The notes: generated by a model from the letters alone, not told the origin. Counted from the stretch's first letter, positions 48,695-60,560 are shown. The stretch: 64,000 bases of DNA from Agrocybe praecox (GCA_964017145.1 OZ024848.1:384501-448500), one strand, 5' to 3'. Made by a program: numbers and translations.

Positions 48695-50574
48695 ATGTCA
48701 ATGTACAACCCAAAAACACCATCTCGCCAACGGGCCCGGTCAGAGGCAAAAACGCCATTGACACCATCTATCATGTTGGGAATGAACAACGTTTCACTAG
48801 CGTCTCCTGCAAAGTGTACTTCAAAGACTTTGAAATCAAAGGCGTCTGCGAGCGCCTTCGACACAACAAATCCATTTATTGCACCACAGACGAAATCGCG
48901 ACCTACATCTCCAGTAAAACGTCTTGCTTCGAGTGGTGGAATTTCAAATTCGGATTCGTTCCAGCGACAAGCGCATGGTGGCGTAATCAGAAAGGGAGGC
49001 GTTGAGAGCAGACTGGACGTCGTGACAAGAGACTACGTCCCTCCTCCAAAGACAGAAGTTAAACGCTCGAAATCTACCCCCGCTGTGGTGAGCAACTGTT
49101 ATGATTCAACCAGATTTGAACAAATAAATAATTTTTGTGTAAATGATACGAAACAGAACCGTTCTGGCGCTGATAAACGCGATCGATTTATAACCAACAA
49201 AGAATCTACCGATATTGCAGCTATTTCTGCTACCATGGAACAAATGTCATTGAACACACAACAAGGCCAAGGATCTCCAGGACATACTGCTCGCCTGGCA
49301 GCAGCCACTGGCGTCCCTCTCAATCGGCGTATTCTGGGATACCACGAACAACCACCATCTGCTTCTTCTTCCGATACGACACTTGCACAACAACGCGAGT
49401 TTGCAAAACCGCTATACGCACAGCGTCCTGGTGCACTTGCCACATCTACTGGAACGACCACGAACAAGACACGGAAGATCGCTACACAACCTGAACGAGT
49501 ACTCGATGCTCCTGGTATGATGGACGACTTTTACTTGAACCTCATCAGTTGGTCCTGCCAGAACGCAGTGGCAGTCGCTTTGGAGTCGAGCACGTACATC
49601 TGGAAAGCTGATACCGGAGCCGTGGTCCAACTCGGCGAATGCCCTGAAGGCTTGTACGCATCTAGCGTTGATTTCTCGAACGATGGTGCCTTCCTAGGAG
49701 TGGGACTAGGAAATGGAGACGTCGAACTTTGGGATGTCGAGACTGGACAAAAGTTGCGCACTATGACCGGGCATCAAGGCCAAATTTCTACTTTGTCATG
49801 GCATCAGCACATATTGTCTTCAGGTAGTGGAGATGGGAGCATTTGGCACCATGATGTGAGAATCTCCCGACACAAAGTTATGGAGTTGCTTGGACATACA
49901 GGCGAAGTATGTGGTTTGAAATGGAGGGCGGATGGTGAACTACTAGCTAGTGGTGGGAACGACAACGTTGTGAACATTTGGGACGGAAGGTTGGGAGATG
50001 TAGGTGAAGGTGCCCGAGGAAGCGCAAAATGGACCAAACGAAACCACACTGCAGCTGTGAAGGTAAGGCAGCAACGCCATTGAGTGCCCGTTTCTAATAC
50101 TCAATATTATTTTAAACGACATAGGCCATCGCCTGGTGTCCTTGGCAACCCTCTCTCCTAGCTTCTGGAGGGGGAACCAATGATGCTACCATCAACATCT
50201 GGAACAGTACCACCGGTGCACGCTTGCACTCCTTGCGTACCCCGTCGCAAATAACGTCCATTCAATGGTCCCCTCACCGCAAAGAGATTCTCACTACGCA
50301 CGGGTACCCGACGAACAGCATCATGGTGCACGCATACCCAAGCATGGAAAGAGTCGCTGAGATCCGCGACGCTCATGACTCGAGAGTACTGTTCAGCTGC
50401 ATCGGACCTGCAGGCGATGTGGTTTGCACCGGTGCTGGGGATGAGAATCTCAAATTTTGGAGAATATGGGACGTCCCCAGTGCGGAAGCGACAAAGAAGA
50501 AAAAGGTTGTTGGGGAGGAGCTTGGTGGTGGTCGAACTAATTCGACTAAGGAAGGAATTCTTAGCATTCGTTGA
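48695..50574 (+). CDS. CDC20: APC/C activator, Cdc20/Slp1 type, WD40 protein
   Basis: The protein recruits mitotic substrates to the anaphase-promoting complex. Two exons: 48695-50061 and 50125-50574 (about 605 residues). The N-terminal part is Ser/Thr/Lys-rich (MSMYNPKTPSRQRARSEAKT) with DRFI at about residue 163. NRRILGYHEQPPSA and KIATQPERVLDAPGMMDDFY lead into seven WD40 blades (LISWSCQNAVAVALESSTYI; GNGDVELWDVETG; GSGDGSIWHHDVR; GGNDNVVNIWDGR; GGTNDATINIWNS; GAGDENLKFWRIWDV). The protein ends in ILSIR, the IR tail that docks on the APC/C. The C-box normally reads DRFIPxR; here DRFITNKEST keeps only the first half. No clear KEN box. Confidence 0.9.
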
Positions 50575-50875
50575 ACGTTTTATTGTTGTCCTTGGTTTTT
50601 TATACTACACATATCACACTCGTTACGTCCAGCTAAGTCTTTATTTGATTTTTGTTTTCTTTCTTTTATTTCAAGCTATGTAGTATTCTGTTTTCAAAAG
50701 TTCGCATCCTTGCATCCTTCTTTCTGTTTCATTTTCCTTGCAGTACTTAGCTATGTCAATATATATCGGATCGGAAATATATACGAATGACTCTAATATA
50801 CAGCAATATGTGTTTCCCATCTATATACTACTAGATGCATGCATGGAATAAAATAATGTTGGTTGTGCAAAGTCA
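50575..50875. other. Intergenic between convergent genes
   Basis: AT-rich, T-rich 3' flank of CDC20; nothing else seen. Confidence 0.5.
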
Positions 50876-52191
50876 TTATTCATATCGTAGTCTCACTACA
50901 TCCACATAGTGATCATCGTCACTGAGGTCAATGATGGTGGAAAACTGAGCCAGAGTAGACATCGAAACTGGGTCTTCATTCGATGCTGATTCACTCGAAC
51001 TCTGGTTCCTCTGTCTATTTCGGTGCGTTGCGCCAAGTTTGCGCATATTGAGAATGACTCTACAACCCTGTGGAGAAAATTAAGCGAGGGAGGCTCCAGA
51101 AAGACATGACATGGGAAGAGGGAGAAAATAAGGCTTACCGAAACCGATAACAAGGCCACATACCAGGAATACGCTGCTGCCCACACGGACACTTTATCGT
51201 CCATGCTGCGTACGACTTCGAATCCTATCACGGTGGCGGTGACGATTGCGAGAATAATGAATACTGAGATGCTGTCCCTTAACATTAGTGAAATTATAGG
51301 TGTCCTGAGCCATCCTGTCTTCCGCGATAGAATGATTTTTACCAACGTCATCAAGAGGAGGACACTCTCGATAAGACCGCATCCGATCCTAATAGTAACA
51401 GAGACACTGAGCATGGATGTATAATATGTTGATTTATGGGAGGAGACGACGTACAAGAAAAAGGACATGGTAAACATTGAAGTCCTTGCGGGCTTGCATA
51501 TGTTCCCTCCAGGACCTGGCCTGAGCTGCATCAAGGTCATAGTCGTCCCTGTCAGCTCGAAGCATGATCCTATCACCAAGATGCCGATTAAGAAAAATCC
51601 CGACAAGCGACTACAGTTGTACAGTGCGTGAACTAATGTGCGTCAATTTCAGCTCCGGGTCACGAAGGGCCGTAGAATTTTAATGGACCAGGACATACCA
51701 CGTACGACGAGTATCGTCTCAACTACCGTTGTCGTCAGCTGTGCAGTTGCAGCCTTCATAATGAAGGCGGTCATGCACAGTCGTTTTGTGGGTGTGCTAT
51801 GGATAATTTCGGATAGCGTAAAGTTCACTCTGGAACGTCATTCAACGATTAGGTCGAGAGAAAGAGGTGAGGGCAGAAAAGGCTGACATTTGGGCACATA
51901 GTGGAAAATATCGACACAATGCGTAGAGCAAGGATATCAGTCGAATTCGGCCACTAAACAGGAATGTTTCCTTAGCAACTTCAAGTGAATGGTTTGAGTC
52001 CCGAATGGCTCACTTCCATAAGTATTCAACCTCTTCGAGGAATTGGTTGAAGAACTCGAGGAATTGGAAGATGAGAGCAGATACTGATATCTGTGTCAGT
52101 ATACTCGTTTCAAATACAGAACTCGATACGCACTGGAACCTGCCTTAGTGGCCCACACTAACCACAACAGTGCAGAATCGGAACTGTCCAT
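50876..52191 (-). CDS. DUF6533-type seven-helix membrane protein
   Basis: The start MDSSDSALLWLVWATKA joins VSALIFQFLEFFNQFLEEVE, YLWK (family signature helix). It continues with GRIRLISLLYALCRYFPLCA, KAATAQLTTTVVETILVVR^VHALYNCSRLSGFFLIGILV, TMTLMQLRPGPGGNICKPAR, IRIGCGLIESVLLLMTLVKI, GWLRTPIISLMLRDSISVFI and VWAAAYSWYVALLSVS^GCRVILNMRKL. A Ser-rich tail ends DDDHYVDVVRLRYE (TAA 50876-50878). Each join keeps frame with GT-AG introns. It shares layout with the gene at 40652-42088. Function unknown. Confidence 0.75.
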
Positions 52192-53385
52192 CTCCCGACT
52201 CCTTCTACTATCTATACTCCAACCTCAGGCGTACACACACAAGTCGTTCGAAAATCCAGATATACAGCACAAGCAAAGAATGGAACTGGGATAAAGTCGT
52301 GGCAAGCGCGGAGAGACATGCATTCGAGAGTCGTTCGCAGCCAAGAAAAATTCCCTTGCCCTTTCGAGTTCTCTCACATTTATAGCCACACGATGATGAC
52401 AGTTCCATGAACAGTCAAGAATTGTCGCGGAGTTGATAATTGATAGTTATAAACAGGCTAGAGTGAGAAAGCCAGTTCTGATGGATGCAAAAGACGTTTC
52501 AAATTCACAGACGTCTCGACTCTCCACCAGCAAACTGCGAGATCTTGAGAAAATGATAATAGAACAGCGTTTTTGCACCCTGATGACGAGACAGGATGGG
52601 AGCCGTAGGTGGGAGTCTTCGAGGGTGGATGCAGTTCCCGTGAGAAATATTCAATGTTCAGAACTTAGACACATTACCTTTTCGCACGCACTGCTGGAGA
52701 ACCGCAGCCTTGCGGAAAACACTCAGAGAGCAAGGAACGGGACCAAGACGCGTCGTATTTGGTACAGAAGGAAAGCCAGTGAATGTAAGTCTAAGGAGAA
52801 AGAGGGAGAGGGAGAGAAGGGGTGATACGCACGTGGCACTAAAAAGTATGTCAAAAGAATGGCCTCGACGTCCTTTCGTTAATATTTTACCATCGGTGCT
52901 TTTAGATCTCTTCGTTCCTTAGCTGGATTTGGCCCTAGGACTCAGCAAGAATAGGATCCCGGCAACCGCCATTGCGATTTATAGAGAATCTTATGTGCGA
53001 GCGCCGAGCAGATAAATGATTCCACGATATTTTGAACTTCGGGCCCCGACGAGAAATCTATTTGACAGTCCTGGGCCTACTTAACAAATCGTATTTTGGG
53101 TTCCTGGAGACTGTTTCAATGTTTTGTTGTATGTTACAAATACAGTACGTATTCATAGTCTATTCTTGAGTCCAGTACTTACATTCTCTTGCACTCTGAT
53201 ATTGATTAAGTAGGAGGCATGATAGACCATTCCGAAGTAGATCACTCAAGGTAGGTAATCATGTCAGAACGAACTTCGTTATAATTTACTGATTGCATGT
53301 GTACACAGGTATAGATAATATTATTACTACTCAGAATTAGGTTTCAAAGCCCTGCTTTTCGTCGTCGTCCAAATCGTTAAATGCT
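52192..53385. other. Intergenic, about 1.2 kb
   Basis: No supported gene; open frames at 52170-52385 and 52433-52825 have no domain. AG-rich patch near 52795-52825. Confidence 0.4.
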
Positions 53386-55062
53386 TTAGAGGCATTGGCT
53401 GTAGTATTGGTTCGAGCTCTGGCAGGTGGAACCAGAAGCGCATGCCGTAGGACCAGCCCAGCCTTGTCCACCGCTAGAATTATGATCAGACCCCATGCCA
53501 ATTTCAACCTAGAAAATCCGACTTACCATTGACCGTACTTGGTCTGGGTAGCAGCGGGAGCACCTCCACCCGTGGTAGTGGGCGAACCTCCTGCGGTGGT
53601 GGTTGGGTTGGTGGAACCTCCACCAGTGGTGGCGCCAGTGGCCGAGAAGGTCGAGTTGATGTCACCGAAGCGGATGTTGGAGTAGGTGACTGAAGCGTTG
53701 GCCTCGCTAGTCTCAATATCGGTGGGGTTGCCAGAGGTAGTCGCGCAGGTTCCGCGAGCAACACCAGGAGTGCTTGGGTCGGCAGTAGTGGGGTAGTCAC
53801 TGTCGAGCCAGAGCATGTTGACGGCGTGGTCGTCCCAGACGGAGAGGACAAGAACCATTCCGTCGGCCATACCCTTGGAAATTCCAGCAAGGCCACCCTT
53901 GTCCTGGAAGCTGGTGGTGTCGCCGAAAGCTGTCTTTTGTTGGTCGCAGAAGTCCTGCGTGATCGAGTTGATGGTGGAGTCGATTCCTGGGATGTTCACG
54001 TTGGAGTTCTGGATGACTTTGCCGTTCTGGACGTAGATGCGGCGGATTTCGCTGAGGGTGCCGGTAGCGGTACCGTCGTCGGTGATGAACTGGGTGACGA
54101 CTGTGAACTTCTGGGAAGTGTCGACGGTCATGGCCTTGCCGTAGAAGGTCTGGTCACCCATGCGGAAGGAGTTGAAGTCGCAACCGTCGGGATCGCAAAC
54201 ACTGGCGTATCGGTCGGTGGTACCGCAAGCATCGCCTTCGCAGCGAGTCTGTTGGTCGACTGTGCATGGGTGAGGAGTGAATGCAGCTGCGTCGTTGTTG
54301 GCCTCCCAGACATCCATCTCGTGGCAGCAAGTACCGTAGTTTCCAGTTCCTGCGTTCACGTCGGTGGGGGATGCTGTCCAGCCGTCAGAGTTGGCCTAGA
54401 AGTTGAGTCAGTCTAAAATATATTTTATAATAATATGTATTACTTACAACACCGTTAATAAATTTGATGTCTCGTGGACATTGGGAGTCGCAGTAACCAG
54501 TTCCATACTTGGCACCAGCCTTGTTGGTGGGGAATCGGGACATACCACCATCAGCGTCCATCTGAGAGAAGTAGAGAGCGCCGTTAAGACCACATGGAAG
54601 GTTCGAAACGTCAACGTCGAAAGTGAATTCCTGGTTGAGGAGCTTGAACATCTCGTAGGAGGTGTCGCTGGCCATCATGTAGACACGGGAACCGATGTTC
54701 TTCTGGGCAGAGCTCGTCACGAATTTGAGGGTGAGTGCATTTCCGCTGGTGGTGATACCGTATGTGCCAGAGTAGTCGGCACCGTCGAGGGCGCAGTTGG
54801 CAGCACAGGTCGTGCCGTCTGGGCAGAGAGTAGCATCCCAGGTGTTGCCAGTGTAGCAGTTCGTGTAGCCTGTGGTGGTGTGGAGCCAGCGCCAGTTGGA
54901 GTCGAGGACGACCTTTCCGGAAGATTGGGTAACGCAACCGCCGGATGTTGTGCACTTTTGCCAGGGGAGACTGGGGTGGGTCTCAGCGGTGTTGGTGCCG
55001 ACCTGTTGGCCCATGACCATAGCAGCGAAGGAGAAAGCGATGAGAGCGGCTTTGTTGAACAT
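53386..55062 (-). CDS. GH7 cellobiohydrolase with CBM1 (gene B)
   Basis: A near-identical paralogue of gene A on the opposite strand. The signal peptide is [18 protein letters not shown]. The core has the same Cys pattern, with the catalytic [31 protein letters not shown] and LDSDYPT. Intron 1 falls after FINGV as in gene A, and intron 2 splits the same Cys codon (KYGQ^[17 protein letters not shown]). The stop is TAA at 53386-53388. Differences cluster in the linker (more Gly/Thr, [14 protein letters not shown]) and in scattered surface positions, including TSGGCVTQ for KTGGCVSQ. All catalytic and CBM1 aromatic residues are present, so it should be an active secreted cellulase. Confidence 0.95.
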
Positions 55063-57730
55063 TTTGATTTTGATTTTGTGGACCCGTTTAACCGTTGAGT
55101 AAAACCGATTTCAGCTGTGGAACTGATGCAGAATTTGAGGTTTTCGTGGAATGTCTTTTATACCACAGAAAAACGGAGAATTTCCGGGGTAGGAAACGCT
55201 CCTCGAGGGGTGAGGTCCATAGTGAAAGACGCGTATACAACCCCGCTACGTTGATAATATCTCGGAACTGTGATTTTTTTCTTTTGCTCGTGGACGGTCA
55301 CGGTACTACTCCTGTCTATCCAGCTTGATTTTCAAATGCTTCAATTTTAGACACGGAAAAGAAGTCCACGGCTGCAGAAATAGGTCCTTCGCGTATGTCG
55401 CCTTGAATTAGACCTTACAATCTAATGGAAGCCCGAGTTATCCGCTGGCTATTGTACCGGAATAATTCCCATAGAGTCACCGAAGTAAAGGCGGGTATTC
55501 CACAAGGCGGGGAAAGAGCATGAATCTATCTTCAGGCAAGAATACTTTTGATGGTATTGTAGTCAGTTTAATCCTCCCTTCAATCATACGTACTCGTAAA
55601 TCTCTGGTAAATAGTGATGTTGCTGAAAAGACGTCTTAAAGTCTGATATTTAGTTATTTTGCTGCTTTCTTCGGCCAAAATTGAGAATTTGGTCACGTGA
55701 AAGGGAGTTTTCGGAAATTTCATTTTTATTATTACGCGTAGTGGGTTTCATGATAAAAGTTTAAAAATCGGCAAAATTTACCTATTTTTGGCCTCATATG
55801 TGTCCTATGTATACTGTATAATGTATAAATAAAAATCACCAGCTATTTTAAGCTTTCGGCACGCAGCTCGGCATCCCACAAGATCTATATTTGGCATGCC
55901 CCATTCGCCAAGCACGAGCCCGACTTCGTACAAGAACATTGCCTCAAGTAGATACTATGCAAGAGAGAGGAGTAAATAACAGACGAAAGCTACCCGCACA
56001 CAACGAGGTAGTGCCGTATTTTTTCCAAACAGTAAGAGTAAGTCTATCCTTTTTGTCATTCAAATCATTGTTATCATTGGACCTACCGTCGCCCCACAGC
56101 CGCCAGCTAGCTAGGCTCGTATTATCTGATCAGCGTGGCTCTCAGAGTTGGCACGAGTCAGAGGACGCCATCACATGCATACAAACCGGGCCACACTTTT
56201 CCATCCCCCATGAGTTATATAGTATCGTTATCTTATTTTTCATGTGATGCGAAAATCCCGCCCTCCATTGTCGATACGCACTCGCGGATTCTCACAGGCC
56301 CTCACAACGAGTGGTCCAACCCAGGATCGGATGCTTTTACAGCATGACAATTGTGGCGTGACTCTGTTATAAATAAATCAAGGAATGGGGGAGGGTTGAA
56401 GTTATCTATCTATATCTATAAGGACGTTTTTGACGTATTGACCTACTTCATTATGGCGGTCGCTTCCAGTCATAGGGAAGACACGGAGAAATTATATGTT
56501 GGCAGTGACACTGCCGTCGGCAAGTGCGTCGTAATAAATTCCTCTTGGACAAAATACACTTTACTCTTGTATGCTATAACACCACAGGCTGAACAGGGAG
56601 GACGGGTAAACGCTGGATACTCGTACTTACATCTATCCATCTATCTGTATACCTTGCTTCTGGTACAAACGGAAAAAGCAAGCAAAGAAGTATATAGCCG
56701 AGCGGAAAAAATTAGGAATTAAAACGTCTCCCCTGGTGATCTCCGCCTGACATGCCGGTGCCTTCACAAAAACCAGGGCCACAGCTTTTAGGCATTTGAA
56801 GCGTTCAGTCATGACAGTAACTGTATGATTTTGAAATTCGTAATAAGGGTCTAGTGCGTCATGGCATGGAAGCTTATTTCCTTATGCAGACTATACTACA
56901 GAGTCCGAAGTGCGTCAGTGTAAGAGAGAGAGCGTGTGTGTGTGCCGACTACTTATGCCTGAGCACCAAGTACGACAGCCCAACGGTGTTGCTCACTGTA
57001 CCAATTTACCGATAGGCATCATCATCATCATCCGGAATTCAAAGTATTGTTTGTTTTGACGTAGTATAAAGTTCGTGATGCTCCAACCATCAAGCGATAA
57101 AGCTGCAGCGTACTCCATTTTTATTCCATTTTTATTCCATTCATTCATTCATATTTAGAACCTTCTACGGAGAAGATTATATGATTCCCCCCCCCAACAC
57201 AACACAACATGATGAGCGGAAAAATGAGCACTCCTTCTCCTTCTCCTTGCTATAGTCATGCACTGCGCAGCGCGGGGTATCTATGGATGTTCAAAGTTTT
57301 TATTGATCGACTCGAACATAAGCTTCTGGAGCCTGGAATCATAAATTTACGTACGTACGTATGGTGAGCGAGTACCGGCTGATACGTTTCAAGGAAGAAA
57401 TAAAGAACTTAGATATCTGCGAAACTAAATTCACGGATCATCACAGTATCGCCGTCGAGCGAGGACGTCGTCTTCTCCACTGTTCCAAACAGAGCTGGAA
57501 GGTCTATATGGCAACTGGAAAAGCTCGAGACTAAGACCACGAAGCTTGCATGATGGTTCTGTGTCATCGTGATATCCATTTCACGGAGTAGAAAATTCGT
57601 GCGCTAAAAGTACAACAAACAGTCCAGTCTTGTGGTATTGAAAACGAATTACATCCAAGTTACAGCCGATCGTCCATAACTATAGCTTTGACGACATAAA
57701 AAGGCGGTCCATTTGTATATACTGCATGCA
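55063..57730. other. Intergenic, about 2.7 kb
   Basis: No supported gene. It contains the GH7 gene B promoter, and simple repeats at 57015-57028 (CAT)n, 57117-57150 (TTTTATTCCA, then CATT units) and 57223-57248 (CCTTCT)n. Open frames at 55891-56247 and 56351-56722 show no domain. Confidence 0.45.
55155..55162 (-). promoter_or_regulatory. TATA box of GH7 gene B
   Basis: TATAAAAG on the minus strand, 100 bases before the ATG, matching the octamer and spacing of GH7 gene A. Confidence 0.6.
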
Positions 57731-58226
57731 TTACGCATCCTTCTCCACGATCTGATTAACGATATCAACAGCTCGCTTAAACTTGGCCTTCTCCTCCTCC
57801 GTAGCTTTAACATCGCTCGTTCCACCACTACATCCTTGAGGGCCACCATTCACCCACATCAAATCATCGCTTAGCCAGGCGATGCTGATATCAAGACCAT
57901 AGATATCCTCGCTGCCTGGAGGCTGCTCGGTGGGCAATTCCTTCAGGATATCATAGAGTTCATCGACAAGGGAGGCTGTCTCTTTGGCATTGATCTGCTT
58001 AGGTACAGCATCCTGCAGGGAGGGAGTCCCGGTAGGCCGAACAGCAGAAGTAATGGTGAGCGTATCCTGGTTTAGGGGCTGCGTTACAGTGAAGATGAAG
58101 TCGGGTGTAGGTGGCGCGAAACCGCCAGTAATCCCTGGAAGTATACCGTTGAATTCACAGACTGTACGATTTTATTTTATTTCACTCACCTTTCTGAAGT
58201 CTTAACGAGTACTCTCCTACTGGCAT
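57731..58226 (-). CDS. Small conserved protein of unknown function
   Basis: Two exons: the first reads MPVGEYSLRLQK (58226 downward), the intron runs GTGAGTG to CTTCCAG, and the second reads GITGGFAPPTPDFIFTVTQP, TASLVDELYDILKELPTEQP, GLDISIAWLSDDLMWVNGG and KRAVDIVNQIVEKDA, ending TAA (57731-57733). The product has about 140 residues, is acidic and soluble, with no signal peptide. I do not recognise the family. It is divergent from the CYSTM-like gene 230 bases away, so the two may share a promoter region. Confidence 0.65.
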
Positions 58227-58456
58227 GGTGGTAGTGGTAGCGGTTCTAGATACCGATGAGGACAGGAGCTCATTAGCCCAGCCAATTGATAACGATCCAT
58301 CAATTATCCATCCATACGCAGTTGGCCAGGAATGGAGGGGACTCTGGGGTTAGGGTCACATGACGTCATGGTATGGTCTAAGTTTCCTGAAGTGGTGTCT
58401 GATAAATTGGCGGCTGAATCCTCCTCAGTGTCTCCATAACTTTTACCATTACCAAC

Positions 58457-58761
58457 ATGTCTTCAGAAACGAATTTTCTGCCTATATACCCTCCGCAGAT
58501 TCACACAACGGCACAAAGGGGTGAAATCATTACGCAACAACCGGCGCCTGCCCAGACGATGTCTGTGAACCCAGAGTCGAAATCAGAAGCAAGGCACCCA
58601 GCAGCAAGGCTTCGTGGGGGTTGCATACCGTGTCCAGTATGTCTTTCTAGAGTCGAAATTAAATTTAACTTCGTGGGCGTCGTTGGCTAATGTGTTTGTT
58701 TTTTTTTGCGTAGGACGGCGGATGCTGCTACATCATCCCATTGCCGTGCTGTTGTATATGA
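58457..58761 (+). CDS. CYSTM-like Cys-rich membrane peptide
   Basis: Exons 58457-58636 and 58714-58761 encode about 75 residues. MSSETNFLPIYPPQIHTTAQ opens a polar Pro/Gln-rich part. ARLRGGCIPCP^DGGCCYIIP, LPCCCI then forms the Cys-rich C-terminal membrane segment, a known eukaryotic CYSTM-type arrangement linked to stress tolerance and often lipid-modified. The intron removes 77 nt between CP and DGG. The gene is too short and too spliced to show as one open frame. Membrane attachment is inferred from the family pattern. Confidence 0.72.
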
Positions 58762-59616
58762 TCGATTTATTCAATATCCTCAGCACCTTCAATTTATATG
58801 GAAGACTCACCACTTCCATTCGATTATTATGGTCATGATAAAACACCAAGGCCAGAATTTGAAGGACACTTTGTATAAATTCGTGAACTTGACTACATAG
58901 TACCTTCGTCCTGAACGATTGGAAACGTTAATGTAACTTTGATATGATATGATATGAGACACACACCCATGATGATCTGAGCAGCAATCCGCTTTGAACC
59001 ACCGTAGAGAGTAGTCTGTCGCCATATCGGATACATAGCATGCCTGACGTGGCATGATAGGCAGTAACATTGCTGCAAACGGGAAAAGTACTCGGAATCA
59101 TAGAAAAAGATACGAGAATTGATATAGAGTGATACTCGAAATGTAGTGTTGGTGCCTTCGAGTTAAACTTCAGCTGAGGTATTCCTCGCAATGTTCAAGA
59201 AATGGGTATATTCACAAGTCAAATTTGGTTCGGGCATATGTCATATACGCATAGTAATCGGCCAGTGTGCATGCTATAGGCGGGCACGGACCTATATCAA
59301 CAACGTCGTCACTGATGTTGAACGTTGATGGCTCCTTGAATTAACAGTGCCCGTCCGAATTCCAACGCGCACCAAGTGGCATCGCCATCAGACGGTCAAG
59401 GGGATTTTCCAATAGTTGTATGATTCGGGATCTGCGAGTTTCCAGCCTTGCGAGGAGATTAAATACGAAGAAAAATTAAGCTGTAGTATGTACAATCCAG
59501 GAAAGGGTGGAAAAAGGAAAAGGAAAAAGTGTACTGGTCAACCGTCAAACGCATTCACTTAATCAATATTGCCAAACATACGGCCAACACACGGCATCAG
59601 CTTACCAAAATGGAAG
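58762..59616. other. Intergenic
   Basis: No gene seen; a (TATGA)n run is at 58940-58956. Overlapping minus-strand open frames 58807-59191 have no domain. Confidence 0.4.
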
Positions 59617-60409
59617 AGTCAGTCCGCCCAAAGTTTTGTCAGCATTTCCACGCTTATTTCCAGACTTCTTTCCTTCTTTGACAGGGAAGTCACGTCAGGA
59701 ATTCATAACGGCATGTTACGGCATGTCAACACAGTTCGTACTCCGCCTAGTAAGACCCATCAGGGCCGCTAAGCGTCTTTGTCGACGATGAGGGCCTGGA
59801 AACAAGACATAGGGCAAACTATAACACATATTCCTGCTCAAATATGTCCCAAATATATTCAAGATTATTCTGTGTATTTTCACCAAGAGTTTAGCACCGT
59901 ACCCCTTGCGTACCCTAAAATAGATTAAATTTTGCGGCACAGAAGCGTCGCGGATATGGTCTATATTCCCCCCGTTTCAGAGTATGTCAATGACTGCTTA
60001 GTATAGTGGTTAAATGATCTAATAATGGAGTGTTCCGCACTCCGTAAGGCCTATAGTTCGAATCTCCTTCGCTCATTTTTTTTGTATTTCGCAATTTCAA
60101 AGTTGCAAAAATTCAATAAATAACGACATTTCAAAGCAACGATATTATGATATACATGACTTGAGTATATGTCCACATTCGGTACAAAGAAAAACTTTTT
60201 ATTTCCCGAGTGGCCACTACAATTCAGCAAAACACGATGGCCACTGACTTGTGCAATTCGACTTGGTGAAATTTCATTGTACCAGCAAAGAACAGCGCTC
60301 GGCAATTGAGGCCTTCTGATCGATGGCCGACACGGCTCATTTGACGGCTTCTGTCAAAAATCAGCTTCGAATCCGTGGGAATGCTGACAAAACTTTGGGC
60401 GGACTGACT
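59617..60409. repeat. Inverted repeat pair bounding a 793-bp block
   Basis: The 36-bp arm at 59617-59652 (AGTCAGTCCGCCCAAAGTTT...) is repeated in reverse complement at 60374-60409 with one mismatch. Weaker similarity continues about 30 bases inward (TTTGACAG-AAG). No target duplication was seen outside the arms. The block encloses the tRNA-like unit. Confidence 0.75.
59991..60083 (+). other. tRNA-like Pol III unit (degenerate tRNA or SINE head)
   Basis: An A box TAGTATAGTGG (59999-60009), a perfect 5-bp anticodon-like stem GGAGT/ACTCC (60027-60043) around the 7-nt loop GTTCCGC (UCC, Gly-like), a B box AGTTCGAATCT (60055-60065) and a T8 terminator (60076-60083) stand in tRNA order. The D and T stems pair poorly, the D loop is too long, and the acceptor stem pairs at only about five of seven positions. 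It is therefore not a normal tRNA. Confidence 0.5.
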
Positions 60410-60420
60410 TAGACTCGCGA

Positions 60421-60560
60421 CCAGTCCGTTAGGTGGTGATTACTCATGTGTCATCCCTGATGCCTCATTGTTTGGCCTTTGTTGTGGGTTTGTTTGTGTT
60501 TCCTAACATCAAGCGGAACTCAATCGGACTGTGAAAGGAGCATCACCACCTAACGACTGG
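60421..60560. repeat. Short inverted repeat, 101-nt loop
   Basis: CCAGTCCGTTAGGTGGTGAT (60421-60440) pairs with the reverse complement at 60542-60560 with a single-base gap. It lies between the larger inverted repeat and the helicase 3' end. Confidence 0.65.

Noticed and set aside
51194..51424. Short frames on both strands inside the DUF6533 gene at 50876-52191
   Set aside because: They are shadows of the spliced membrane-protein exons.
57010..57250. CAT, ATTCC and CCTTCT runs as a possible CRISPR-like or satellite array
   Set aside because: They are short, unrelated microsatellites with no spacer structure, and the organism is a eukaryote.
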